This document shows, one piece after another, positions 24,088 to 35,023 of a stretch of DNA of 64,000 nt. Both the position numbers and the translations under genes were made by a program. The notes beneath the pieces were generated by a model. The model did no database searches. It worked only from the letters and a program-made list of their open reading frames with translations, and had not been told where the DNA came from. Numbering within the stretch: position 1 is the stretch's first letter; each line of letters begins with the position of its first letter. Source of the DNA: Triglochin maritima (lineage: Eukaryota > Streptophyta > Magnoliopsida > Alismatales > Juncaginaceae); contig OY821787.1 of the NCBI GenBank assembly GCA_963682175.1, positions 24,406,501-24,470,500 on the forward strand, written 5' to 3'.

Positions 24088-25196
24088 CTCAAGAAAAACT
24101 CTCGAGTCGATCACTCTCACCACCACGAGGCTATGCTCGCAAAAAGTGCTCGACTCGACCCTAAAACGCTAACAGAGAGTGTAAAGGGGAGGAGACTATA
24201 ACGTAGAAGAAGGTGAGAAGAAGATGACTCAGTGGAGAAGGGAAGAATCCCTAGAGCTAGCGAGGGTACAGGGTGAAGGTAGAAGCCTAACTAGCAAGCA
24301 TGGCTCAAACAATGTAAGGCAATGGGTCCTTAGGCTAGACGACGCCTAACTTCGAGGTCACTAGCCTCGACACGCCTCACCTCCCTACAACGAGGACCAC
24401 AATGCCCAGCAAGTGATACCAGATCCGGAGATCCAGTACCTCCTACTATCGACAAGGTAGGCAACGCCGATCAGGTCATGGCGGTCTCAACTAGATTACT
24501 CTCCTAGTGCGTCCGAATTCCTAGGGCCAATGTCTACTTGCTTTTAGTTAAGGCTTTACTTGAGTGTGCTTTTTGGGGCTAAGGGAGGGGTGATGAAATC
24601 CCCCACCTTATCTTTGAAGTCTATAGGTGATGCCCCTTAAAGATGTTTTGAAATCTTAGGCTAGCAAGCAACTCACCAAACAAGCACTCACCTCACTCTT
24701 GTTTCGATGCAAACCCTACTCACTAATGAATGTCCTAATGCGTGAATGAGTGATAAGGAATGCATACCTCGCTCCAGCAATCAACGACAAAATGTGAAGC
24801 AAAGAAAAGAAAGATGCATGCAAGGTCTACATATGATGCATGACCTAGATGGCAAGAAGTCTAATCTTTTGCTTTGAGTTTTATGGTCCAAGTTGATTAA
24901 AGGGGATTGAAATTAAATCTGGGAGCAAACTAAAGATCACAACATGCAAAATTGGGCTCCCAGATAACTAAAGTGAACAACATAACAACTGGAACAAATT
25001 TGAGAGCAATTGAGGCTCACCAGGCCGCCAATTGGCGGTCCTAGACCGCTGATTGGCGGTCACTTTGGGGTCTTTTGCTCTCCAATTACTCCAGTCGCTT
25101 CCCCTTGATCCTCAGGTTCCCTGCCACTAAGAAAAACTGAAAACAAAAAATTAAAAACCCCTCGAATCGTCCAAACCAACGTCTGGACAGAGCACC
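24088..25196 (-). other. G1 leader
   Basis: About 1.1 kb between the primer site and the gag start, without a coding region. It is conserved with 28749-29571, with 42091-43127 and with a captured piece at 48503-48837. A second palindrome doublet lies at 25023-25062, about 135 bp downstream of the primer site on the sense strand. Confidence 0.75.
25023..25062. promoter_or_regulatory. Palindrome doublet in G1 leader
   Basis: GCCGCCAATTGGCGGTC followed by GACCGCTGATTGGCGGTC, the same doublet design as in U3. In the relative at 42227-42266 the doublet is present in the same place but decayed. Confidence 0.7.
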
Positions 25197-25214
25197 TCCC
25201 CGGCAACGGCGCCA
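25197..25214 (-). promoter_or_regulatory. G1 primer-binding site
   Basis: The minus strand reads TGGCGCCGTTGCCGGGGA, six nucleotides inside the 5' LTR. It starts with TGG, the complement of tRNA CCA, and is a form common after plant gypsy LTRs. I do not name the tRNA. The related element at 42073-42090 has TGGCATCGTTGCCGGGGA. Confidence 0.8.
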
Positions 25215-25220
25215 AAAACT

Positions 25221-26762
25221 TGATTGATCGTTTTATATTTAACCGCAAGTGCACGGCCGCGTTGAAGCGGTGGCAAATACGGGTCGTCCACTGGGAGGTG
25301 TGTCGACACTTGGTTTGTTCGAAGGCGAGAGGTAAAAGAAAAGAGAGAAAGGATGGTTACACTAAACTACACTAAGATGCAAAAAGGAAATGAAGATAAG
25401 CAATAAAACTAAACCCCAAAGGGGGTAGAGAAATAATGTGAACATAAAGAAGTGTGTGTGTGTTCATTAAGCTCCTCACAACATGTAGTGCATGAAATCA
25501 TAAAACTACATCCAACTTTGCCTCTACATGAATTAAGATAAGACTACATCATTAAAACATACAAGACAATAATTGGAATGAAGCTACATGAACTCAAGTA
25601 TAAAGACTATACCCAACTATGCCTCCACATGAATTAAGATTTCACTACATCATTAAAACATACAAGACATTAGCTAAGGTAAAGGCAACAAGAGCTCATA
25701 CACTACAAATTGTGTTTCCAATATTAACTTCATCCATATCCTAACCTTATCATTCCCCATAAAATAGGTCCACTAATCAAAGCATAAGCTAAGCTTCATT
25801 CAAGAGCATTAGCATATCAAAGATAAGAGTGGAGACCCATTAGATGGTTATGGAAATCATATAAAGCTCAAGGGATAAAAATAACACACACTTAATACAC
25901 TACATAATTATATCACATATTTCTCCACCCCCCAAATGGGGATGGAACTACTCACTACTCATTACACTACTGATTAGACTAAGTAAAGAAAACATTTAAC
26001 TAAGATACTAAAATTACTAAACAAGAGATTAAACAAAGTAAAACAACCCACACAAAACAAGCAACATAACAAAACAAGATTAAAAGAAACAAATAAACTT
26101 TTATTAACAATGACTCACATTGAAGGTAGCATTCTTCTCCACCTTGAGTTTTTGCTTCAAGGCTCAATCCTTAGTAGAGAGAATGCCACCAAGCAATGGG
26201 TAATTACAATGGAAGGTGAAGAGTTCTATTTATAAGCATGGAAAAAGCTAATCGGGGACAATCCCCCGATGTGGGACTAAACCAATACCACAAATAGCCT
26301 AAACGAACATTAATACAAGTCCAGGAGAAATTTTGACGGATCCTGAGCAATATGGACCGCCAATTAGCGGTCCAAGACCGCCAATTGGCGGTCCAAAATT
26401 GTCGGATCGTGTTGGAATTTGTTGTGGGTTTTGCTTTCTGGTATTGTTGGTCTTTGATGCGGTTACTCGACTTGTTGGAGCTCCGACCCGAATAGAATTG
26501 GTAAAATACTCCCCATGATGGTGTGGAGTATTCTGTTTTGCTCTTAGGTCCTTCTGTCTTACATTCAGGTCCTTCTCCCTTGCATCTTGGTCCCTAGATC
26601 TCACCATTCAGTCCTTTTTCCGAGCTTTTGGGTCCTTTCATGGCTCTTCTCTTCAAACCTCTTTATTCCTGAAAACTAAACATAAAACTCGTCACGTAGC
26701 ATTGCTTAGGTGTAAGATAATGGATATAAGATACAAATATGAGCATGAAATGATGTCAATCA
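25221..26762 (-). repeat. G1 5' LTR
   Basis: Identical by eye to 19401-20942 except for one base. Promoter elements on minus: palindrome doublet 26354-26394, TATA box (plus TATTTATA) 26227-26234. The polyadenylation signal is at 26099-26105, giving an R region of roughly 100 nt. Confidence 0.95.
26227..26234 (-). promoter_or_regulatory. TATA box of the G1 5' LTR
   Basis: The minus strand reads TATAAATA followed by GAACTC. This context is kept in the other G1 LTRs (33091, 37241, 40977). Confidence 0.75.
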
Positions 26763-26767
26763 AAGAT

Positions 26768-26974
26768 GTAGGCGGAGCTCGAGGGAGATTGAGCAAAGCT
26801 TGCAAGAGAGGAAGTAGGCGGGAGGCCGAACCTCTAAAAAACTACCGGGTCATTTTTTGGTTTGCATTGTCTTCTCTACATGCTTTTGTTTTTATTCCAC
26901 TGCATCTTTGATTGATTAAGCAAGTAGGGAATTAGTTTAAAAGTGATTAGAAGTAAGCCATACATGATCCTACA
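26768..26974 (+). repeat. C1-type LTR, right part
   Basis: Continuation of 18190-19400 after the G1 element. It contains CTGCATCTTTGATTG and AAGTAGGGAA, matching U5 of the other C1 LTRs, and ends GATCCTACA at 26974 (others end GATCTTACA). No primer site follows, so it is a solo or truncated LTR. Confidence 0.7.
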
Positions 26975-27060
26975 GTAACTCCTTCGGTCGTTGCAGATGA
27001 CTCTAATCATGACAATTCGCCTGGTTTCCCCAGCGTGCGTACCTCCGAGATCGGGGGAAT
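26975..27060. other. Short unassigned spacer
   Basis: 86 bp between two C1 LTRs, with no match to other parts of the window. I see nothing in it. Confidence 0.4.
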
Positions 27061-27884
27061 TACAAATTTGAATCTTGCCTCTTTCGGTTTTCCGAATAGA
27101 CAACGGTTGACCAAACTAGCCTAAGTTTGAAAACAACCAATCTTTATTGTCCACCTTAGAACAATGCACTGAACTCCATTCAGTAACCAAAATCTCTATT
27201 TGTTGAAATTGAAGTCCTTTTCTGGAACAACCAAATGATCATTTGAATGGACTTCGGTCCACCAAACCAACCCAAAATTCTGCCCGAGAATTAAGCAAAC
27301 TGTTGCTTCTCATTGGCTCATTACTCCACAAACTCCCCAACAGCTCTATTTCCTTTGAAGTCTATATAAAACTCATTAAAGAGACACAAACAAGAATTTT
27401 ACACCCTCTATTGATTTATACTCATTGTGTTCTCAAATCCCAAATCTTCAAATCTCAAACACACTTAAAGCTTCACATTCACCACTTGCATATAAATTTC
27501 ATGTATATATCCAAGTGTGCTCAAGTTAGAGTATTTAGTTAGATTATGATTCCATTGCATATCCAAGAATCACCAAGTTCTAAAGCTTTGTGGAAGCTCC
27601 TTCTGGGGTTGTGAGAGGAGACACGAGCGAGACGAGGATTGTTCGCGAGGCTCGGTGTTGTAGAAGGTGTTGATCTCGACCAGGAATATAGATCTGTTAG
27701 TTGAACCATAAGCGGTGCTTGAAGGATCGAGCACGGCATGCGAGGAGGACTAGGACAGGGTGCGGTGTTGAACCTCTCTAAATCCGGCATCTCAATTGTG
27801 GTTTTCTTGTTCTTAACTTTAATCCCTTAATTATTGTTTTAATTTCGCATTTAGTTAGATAGTAGAGAGTCATGGATCCTAAGA
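27061..27884 (+). repeat. C1 5' LTR (second copy), 5' end missing
   Basis: It matches 35540-36055 from GAATCTTGCCTCTTTCGG onward. GGTTGACC-type boxes lie near 27070-27300, and a TATA box (TATATAAA) at 27363-27370. It ends just before the primer site at 27887. Confidence 0.75.
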
Positions 27885-27886
27885 AT

Positions 27887-27898
27887 TGGTATTAGAGC
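27887..27898 (+). promoter_or_regulatory. C1 primer-binding site (second copy)
   Basis: TGGTATTAGAGC, one C-to-T change from the initiator-Met-type site TGGTATCAGAGC. Confidence 0.8.
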
Positions 27899-27937
27899 AT
27901 TAGGTTGCTAATTTCATCTACTTAATCATACTTTAGC

Positions 27938-28669
27938 ATGACATCAACATCAAATCATTGTGAAGGATTGTCCACAACTAGGTCACCTTTGTTTAATGGC
28001 TAAAACTATGACTATTAGAAAAAAAGAATGAGGATTTATTTGCAATCAAATGACTTGAAATATTGGACATTCATCTTAAACTCATACACACCTCCAAATG
28101 ACGATGAGATTATGTCCCTAACTAGAGCCAAAATTAATGAAATGGAGATGAATTCCCCTATCATGAACATGTTGTATTGTAGCTTAAATGAAGGGGAATC
28201 AAATAGAGTACGAGGTTGTGATAGTGCATATGATATATGACACACATTAGAAATGCGCCATGAGGGTTCAAGTAGAATGAAAGAAACTAGGATAAGTTTA
28301 CTCATGTATAAATATGAACATAAGCGAATGCATACTCGCTTTACCGAGATCATTAACTCCCTAAAGCTCTTGGCAAGATATTTAGTGAGGGAGAAATGAC
28401 TCGAAAGGTTCTCCAGTCACTCACCGACGAATGAGAGGAGAAAAGAAGCAGAAGATCTCACCAAGTTGTCAGTCAAGGAACTTATGGGTAGTCTCATGAC
28501 ATATGAGATACAAATGAAAGATCACAAGGAGAAAGAAGCCAAGAAATCATTGGTGTTACATGCCACCACCAATTCCAACAATGGAGATAGTGACTTTGAT
28601 AAGGAATACGTCACTTAAAAATTGAAGGAGCTCCTCAAGAAAGACAAAGAAAGGAGAAAAGAAAGGAGA
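27938..28669 (+). pseudogene. gag: C1 gag (UBN2-type), 5' part
   Basis: From the ATG at 27938 the frame reads MTSTSNHCEGLSTTRSP, NYDY*KKRMRIYLQSNDL, KINEMEMNSP, MRHEGSSRMKETRISLL, RFTEIINSLKLL and LSVKELMGSLMTYEIQMKDH. This is the plant copia UBN2/gag domain, parallel to the minus copy at 7228-8813. Stops replace Ser/Trp near 27997 and 28016 and occur after GCDSAYDI and YVT. The G1 element cuts it at 28669, and the gag tail continues at 34198. Confidence 0.8.
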
Positions 28670-28748
28670 GTCGACACACCTACTTGTGTATTCGACCCAT
28701 ACTTACCGCGTCTTCACCAATGTCGTGCACTTGCTGTACTAAAACGTT
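28670..28748 (+). repeat. Remnant of G1 5' LTR
   Basis: It matches the last 80 bp of the 3' LTR (TCGACACACC, ACTTACCGCGTCTTCACC, GTCGTGCACTTGC). It is joined straight to leader sequence without the GTTGCCGGGG primer site, so a second deletion lies at about 28748. Confidence 0.8.
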
Positions 28749-29571
28749 TAAAACTCTAAAACAACTTGGACTTTAAAACTTAAAGCAAAAGATTAGATTG
28801 ATTGTCATTTAGCGCATGCATCATTTGTAGATCTTGCACGCATTCATCTTTCTTTTGTTTACCTTTTTGTTGTCGATCGCTGGCGTGAGGTACGTCACCC
28901 ATTCTCTTATTCATGCATGGTTAAAACATGCATTATTTATTAAGGTGCGTTGGAACAAAAGTGAGGTGAGTTCTTGTTTGGTGAGTCGCTTGCTAGCCTA
29001 AGTAATCAAAACATCTTAAGGGGCACCACCTATAGTCTTCAAGATAATGTGGGGGATTTCATCAACCCTCCCTTAGCCCCAAAAACCCCACTCAAAGTAA
29101 AGCCTTAATCTAAAAGCAAGTAGACATTGGCCCTAAGACTCAGGTGCATTGGGAGAGTGATCCGGTCACGACCGTCATGGCCTGATCGGCGTTGCCCACT
29201 TTGTCGATAGTAGGAGAGACGAGATCTCTGGATCATGGCTCACTTGCTCGGCTCTGTGGTCTTCGTCGTAGGGAGGTGAAGCGTGTTGAGGCCGTGTGAC
29301 CTCGCAGTTAGGCGTCGTCTAGCTGTAAGTACCTATAGTGACCGTAGGCTTCTTTAGTCGTTTGCTAGACTAGGCTTCTACCCTCACCCTTTACCCATGC
29401 TAGATCAAGGGATTCTTCCCTTCTCCTCTGAGTCATCTTCTTCTCACCTACTTCCACATTAGTGTCCTATCCTTTACACTCTCTATAAGCATTTTAGGAT
29501 CGAATCGAGCACTTTTTGCGAGCTTGGCCTCATGGTGGTAAGGGTGGTTAACTCGGGAGTTCTTTGTCGAG
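28749..29571 (+). other. G1 leader (old copy)
   Basis: Noncoding. It aligns with the reverse complement of 24088-24930 (AAAGCAAAAGATTAG, CTTGCACGCATC, GGAACAAAAGTGAGG, GGGGGATTTCATCA). Confidence 0.75.
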
Positions 29572-31065
29572 ATGGATGGTTACATAGGCAACCATCCATA
29601 TCATTGTTGGGACCAGGACAATTGTCTCTAGTATTTTGGACCCATGCATCCTTGGGTGCCTTATACAAACACCCTATATGGTTGGGACAATCTTCATAGT
29701 GTGGCTGAGCAGTCTTCAGATTGAGGTTATATGAGAGAGGCACCGACTGCTAGACCACCATCTATTTGTTTCGGATCATATGTTGGTCAACAAACTGAGA
29801 CATTACAAGAACCTTTGCCTTCTTTCATGCATATGGAAGATGACATGAGTGCGCCAGTAACTGCACCATGTGACTTTTCCGGGTTGAGTGATCATGGTTT
29901 TAGGGAATGTCCTTATGTTTCCCTAGAGCCAGAGTATGAGCATACATTTTTCCCAAAATGCTCAAACTGACCATTACGCATCCGCGTACAACCCCAGATG
30001 GATGGATTCATGGGAAGACAATTCTTATTCAAATTCTTATACATCATCTACTCCCCAGTATCCTCCTCCTGAATACCTAAAATTATACCCTACTCCCTAT
30101 CATTGGACTCATTCTCAGCCCATCAACACCCAACCCCAAAACTTCCTAAATTCTGACTTGAGCCTCACAGTTCACCCAGACTTGATTCCTTAGAACAAGC
30201 CCTCCAAACGTTCATGGAAACCACTCAAAATGTGTTGAAGTCCAATCAAGATTCCATGCAAACTATGGAAATGTATGTGAGTCAAATTACACAACAATTA
30301 AGTAAATGTGAGGAGGGTGACATTTCTTGTGAACATGAGGATTCATCTTTTGATATCAAACCATGACCACATTAACAAATTCAAAGCACAATCTTTCAGT
30401 GTCAAACTCCTAGTCAGTTTGAGGGACTTGAGGTTTTATTTCACGATCACTTGGTGGAGGATTTGATTCCACTTGAGAATAGCATGAACCAGTTTCATTA
30501 TGAGTCGGCACAGGATTGTGCCTTATCTTTTTGTCCAGTGGCCCTTGATCCACATGATCTTAATATTGTGCCTCTTAAGGACTCACCTGTGGGGAGCAAG
30601 ATCTCCCTAGTACCCATAATTTCTTACAATCTAATGAGAGGTTGCCTCTCACTATTGTTCATGATCTTCTTGAAAATGATGGAACATCAAATATCTACAT
30701 TGCCAATGAGTGTACTGGGAGTTCCTTAAAGGATATCTTGGGTGAAAGACCCACTTTCTGTTCGCGCGGTGTGTAAGACATGCATAACGAGGTTCTTTCC
30801 CTCGTTCTGACTCACCAGCCTATTGGTTGGAGAATTTTGATTGACGATCATAACTTCAGTACCGCAATGCCAAAAACTCTTCTTCCATTGTGTAATTATT
30901 CCCAAACTCTTTAGAGGTTCGAGCTTTTTCATTTTGATCCTTTGAATCTGACACCTTTGCGTCCAATTCATGAACCTCTCCTTTAATCTTTGCACTCTAT
31001 GAAGGGGGCCCACACATGAGTATTTTGGCCCCATGTGGTGTCATGTTCCCTTTACAAGTGCATTG
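29572..31065 (+). pseudogene. gag: Broken copy of the G1 gag-like gene
   Basis: It starts MDGYIGNHPYHCWDQD at 29572, colinear with the intact gene on minus (22576-24087). In-frame stops appear within 70 bp (NCL*YF), and frameshifts follow near 29960 and in the later half. The zinc knuckle reads CDFSGLSDHGFREC: the second Cys is Ser, so it cannot bind zinc in the normal way. Recognisable late blocks are CALSFCPVALDPHDL and, near the end, GVMFPLQVH. Confidence 0.85.
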
Positions 31066-32600
31066 TCCAACTTTTGAGGTTCTTATTTGATATCTCTTGA
31101 TAAATGAAGATGAGATCTTATTTTTGTACATAGTTATATTACAAAAAAAGAAAAAAACTCCATGAGTGAGCACAGCTTATTGTAGGCTCCAACGCCTGTG
31201 TATTTGGGCCACATTTCTTTCATATATTTGTATCCCTTCTTTAGCATCTCACGGGCATTGACCATAAGACCATCAATATGACCATGAAAATTTCCTTGTG
31301 CTTCACGTTGGTGAGATTTTGTCTTTTTCATGCATATATCCATGTAGAATCATGCTCAAATTCATTGAGGACAATGCATGAAGTAAGTGTGGAGGGGTGT
31401 TTTACGTGTGTACATAGTCGAGTCTTTCTCATTTTGTTTTCTTTTGTTTGTATTGTTAGGGTCATGTTAGTGTGTTGCATTTAATATCGATATATCTGTT
31501 TGCCATGATGCTTGGGTGACGTGTGTTCTTTTACTTGCCTAGTGCTTTAAAGTTTCATTTATTTCAAAAATCTTCATGTGTTTGCGAAAGAAATTGTTTT
31601 GTGGGTTTTGTGTGTGTTTAGCACGTGCAAAACTGTTAAGAGGCAAGTAAAAAGAAAGTTCCCAAAATTGTCTTGACCGTGATGCATTAGGATATCTAGT
31701 ATACCGGTTTTAGGTCTTATCAAGTCGTAAGGATGCACTCTGGTCTTCCCTCGGCGGGCGAGTAATCATAGGGTTTCAGTACTCAAATAATTAAAGAACA
31801 CCCTGAACCTCATGAGTCGAATAATTCGTGTCATAGTCAAGGATCCTTAAAAGCTTGTTGTGATACTTTAAGTGTAGGGTTTTTTGTTCCCATGTAGACA
31901 ATAAATAAGTGGTGTTCTCTCTTCTTGCACGGCTCTTATCACTCAGGAAATTAGGTCCTAGGGGATTTAGTGCCTAGTGCTTTAGAGTCATCTGACTAGG
32001 GATACACCGACCAAACTCCCGCTACACTGGTGTTAGGGATCGCCATGGGTGGAGATTTGGGAGAAGGTGTACGTGATAGTGTAAGTCCTCACAGGCAATG
32101 ATGCACGAAACCCGATCCTGGGAGAATCAAACACCAACTAGTGTAAATCATAATGCTCCAAAAAGAAAAAGAAAAAGACAAATAAGAACCTTAATGGACT
32201 TTACACTTTGTATCACTTGAGGATGTTAAGGTTTCCCATGTACGTCACTTAAGTCCTTAACTAACCTGCATGAATGGTTCATTAGGCTAGGTGTGTGGAC
32301 TGATTACATATATAGAGTCGGCCCATAGAATTACCGTGTCCAATGATCAACAAAAATGAGTCCATCGAGTCATGTTGCTAGGTTGAATAATGCATCTATG
32401 TTCGAATTTTGTGAGTGTATCAACTGAAAACCCTCAGGAGACATCACTCCTCCTCCTTGGCGACAAGAAGGTTTAACAACTTGTTGCACATGCTGTGTAA
32501 CCATGATTCCTACAAAAGTTAGTTAGGATTTCCCTGTTTTACGTATATTTTTCCTTTCTTTCATTTTTCTCTTTCTTTGTTTTGCTCGGGACTAGAAAAA
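31066..32600 (+). other. G1 3' noncoding region (old copy)
   Basis: It aligns with the reverse complement of 20961-22575, including the A-rich tract (31139-31157) and the TTTTCTTTTGTTTG-like stretch. No pol. Confidence 0.7.
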
Positions 32601-32618
32601 GTTAGGTGTGGGGGTATT
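32601..32618 (+). promoter_or_regulatory. G1 polypurine tract (old copy)
   Basis: GTTAGGTGTGGGGGTATT, one base different from the young copy, directly before TGATTGACATCAT. Confidence 0.8.
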
Positions 32619-34197
32619 TGATTGACATCATATCATGCACATATTTGTGTCTTATATTCGTTATCTTTAACCTAAACAATGCTACGTAACGAGTTTTATG
32701 TTTAAGTTTCAGGAATAAACAAGTTTGAGGAGAAGAGGCAGAAAAAGGACCTAAAGGCAAGAAAAAAGACTGAGTTGTGAGACTTATGGACTGATATGCA
32801 AATGGGAAGGACTCGGATGTAAACCAAAAGGACCAATAAGCAAATCAAGAACTCCACACTATCATGAGGAGTATTTTGGCAATTAGATCCGGGCCTAAAC
32901 TCCAATAACCGATCCGCGTGCACCACATGTGACCAATTGAAGAACTAAAGAAGATATCTAAAAATGGGTCGGATCCTAGAAAAAGTGACCCAATGTCTCC
33001 CTGATATGGGGTTATGTGTTTACGTATATTCTGGGAATGTTTTATTAGTCCCACATCAGGGGATTGTCCCCAGTTCCCTTTTTTCATGCCTATAAATAGA
33101 ACTCTTCCCCCTCCCTTGTAAACTACCCAATGCTTGGTGGCATTCTCTCTACTTGAAGTAAAGCCTTGAAGCAAAACTCAAGTGGAGAAGAATGTTATTT
33201 GTAATGTGAGTCATGTAAATAAAATAATTTTTCATAGTTTTGTTTTTAATGTTGTCTATTTTTAATGCTTGCATGCTTAACTTAGTTTTGATTTCCTAAT
33301 CTTAGTATAACTAGTTAGAATGCTTTTCTTCTTTAGTTTAATTGCTAGCATCATGTGTAGTGAATAGTTCCATCCCCTTTGGGGGGTGGAGATGATGTAC
33401 ATATATGTTGTGAAGTTTGGATGTTTGATGAATTTTTGATTGTGTAGACTTGCATGTTTGTATGTACATTGGGGGTGTTTTAATCATCTACATGTTGGGG
33501 GATTTTTTATGGGTTTTGCCATAACAATTAGACACTTCCCATGCTTAGTTTTCTCATGATTATTGACTGAAATTTCCTGTTTAATATGCTACATGCGTAG
33601 TTATGTGTTTGAATTTGTGGTTGCTTGGTTAATTGATTGAAGAAACTTTGTTTTGATGGGTTTCGCCATAAGATTGACACCTCACATGCTTAGCTTTGTT
33701 CTTCACATGAGTTCATGGTTTTTGATGAGTCTTGCCATATCTTTAGACACTTCTCATGCTTAGCCTAATCTTATGATAATCAAGTAGTAATTGCCGATAC
33801 GTTGTGTGAATGGATTAATAGGTTTTGCCAAATCTTTACACACTTCCTATGCATGGAGACACACATACGACACATTAACATACATGCTTACATGCGTCAT
33901 TCATCACTTATTTTATTTCATATGTGCACACAGTCCACCCCTTAGGGGGTTTCCTTACTGAATTCCATCTTCCTTTTGTTAGTTGTTTATCATAATTTTA
34001 ATAGTCTTGTGCTTTCATCTTTCTCCTTTGTTAGTTTCTAGTTTAGTGTAGCTTAGGTTAGCATAATCACATCTCTTCTCCCTTATTTGCACTTGATTTC
34101 TGAAGAACCAGAGTCGACAAACCTCTTTATGGATTCGACCCGTACTTGCCGCGTCTTCACCAATGTCGTGCACTTGCGGTATTAAAATGTTTAAACA
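32619..34197 (+). repeat. G1 3' LTR (old copy)
   Basis: It starts TGATTGACATCATATC and ends near TTTAAACA. The TATA box is TATAAATA at 33091-33098. The palindrome doublet is nearly lost. It contains the conserved end GTCGTGCACTTGCGG. It lies in the gag of the C1 element. Confidence 0.85.
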
Positions 34198-34496
34198 CAA
34201 ATCCTTCATGTAGTGATGATACATAATATCTTATTGCTAAGAATGTTCAATTACAAAAAGATATTGAAAGATTCACAAATGGAAATACAATACTTGATAT
34301 GGTTAGAGATAGTCGAAGACGATCTTAAGACAATCATGGTTTAGGCTTCACTACTGTGAATGAAAGCATTTCTTTCTGAATAAAAGTTCCTCAAGTGTAT
34401 GGGCACAAAAAACCAAAATGGTTTGGCTACCAAAAACTAATGTCAAAGGACCCAAGGTTATTTGGGTATCGAAATCGTCACTTGTAGGTACTTAGA
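34198..34496 (+). pseudogene. gag: C1 gag, 3' part
   Basis: It resumes the gag broken at 28669. VQLQKDIERFTNG-like text aligns with VQLRKHLEKFTKG of the minus copy. The C-terminal block KMVWLPKTNVKGPKV, IWVSKSSLVGT then stops (about 34494). Both C1 copies end at the same LVGT-stop without protease or pol. Confidence 0.75.
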
Positions 34497-35023
34497 AGGA
34501 GGATGATCGGTAGCATCAGCTCAAGCAAGAAAATCTCAACCCAAGCATCAAATAAAACATTTGTATCAAACTCATAATGTCGTCGTTGCTATCAAAAAGA
34601 GATTGGAACCAATGCCAAATCGAGGATCAAAAGTTGGGTAAAATGCTTCAATCCTCTTAGTCTTGTTGAATTGGTTCTAATCTAGGGACATTGAATGCTT
34701 AAATGATATCGTGCATCATTTCTCTCTTTAGTGATAGGGGCAACATAGAATGTTTTAACACTTAATTAAGGGGGAGCATGATGTAATCTTAACCTTTTCA
34801 TCATATGCCTTTAATGTTTGCATTTGATTGATGTCAAAAGGGGGAGAATTATAAGAGAGACTGAGATTCAATTGCCTCATACTATGCATTTTGATAAGGG
34901 GAGCATTATATACATGCATAGACTACATATATGAAGGAGGAGAAATCATATAGAAAAGAGGAGAATTTTAAATTGAATCTCAAGCATTAAGATATAGGTT
35001 TCCATCATTAAAAATAGGGAGAT
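34497..35023 (+). other. C1 3' noncoding region with purine tracts
   Basis: Noncoding. GGGGGAGCATG, GGGGGAGAATT, GGAGGAGAAATC and AATAGGGAGAT are spaced along it. The last (35010-35023) is the polypurine tract next to the LTR start. Confidence 0.65.

Larger units (their letters stand above)
19401..26762 (-). mobile_element. Intact young non-autonomous G1 gypsy-type element
   Basis: The LTRs at 19401-20942 and 25221-26762 (1542 bp each) start TGATTGA and end TCAATCA. The target duplication AAGAT is exact (19396-19400, 26763-26767). Read line by line, the LTRs differ at one base (C at 20609, T at 26429). Transcription is on minus: primer site next to 25221, polypurine tract next to 20942. The 4.28-kb interior has one coding region, a gag-like protein, and no pol. 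The older copy at 28670-34197 has the same plan, so this is a lineage of gag-only elements. The truncated element at 40448 shows that a relative with the gag core exists. Confidence 0.95.
28670..34197 (+). mobile_element. Older, decayed G1 gag-only element
   Basis: Plus-oriented relative of 19401-26762: an LTR remnant (28670-28748), leader, broken gag, noncoding 3' region, polypurine tract and full 3' LTR (32619-34197). All but the last 79 bp of the 5' LTR is deleted together with the primer site, so no target duplication remains. It interrupts the gag of a C1 element. Confidence 0.85.
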
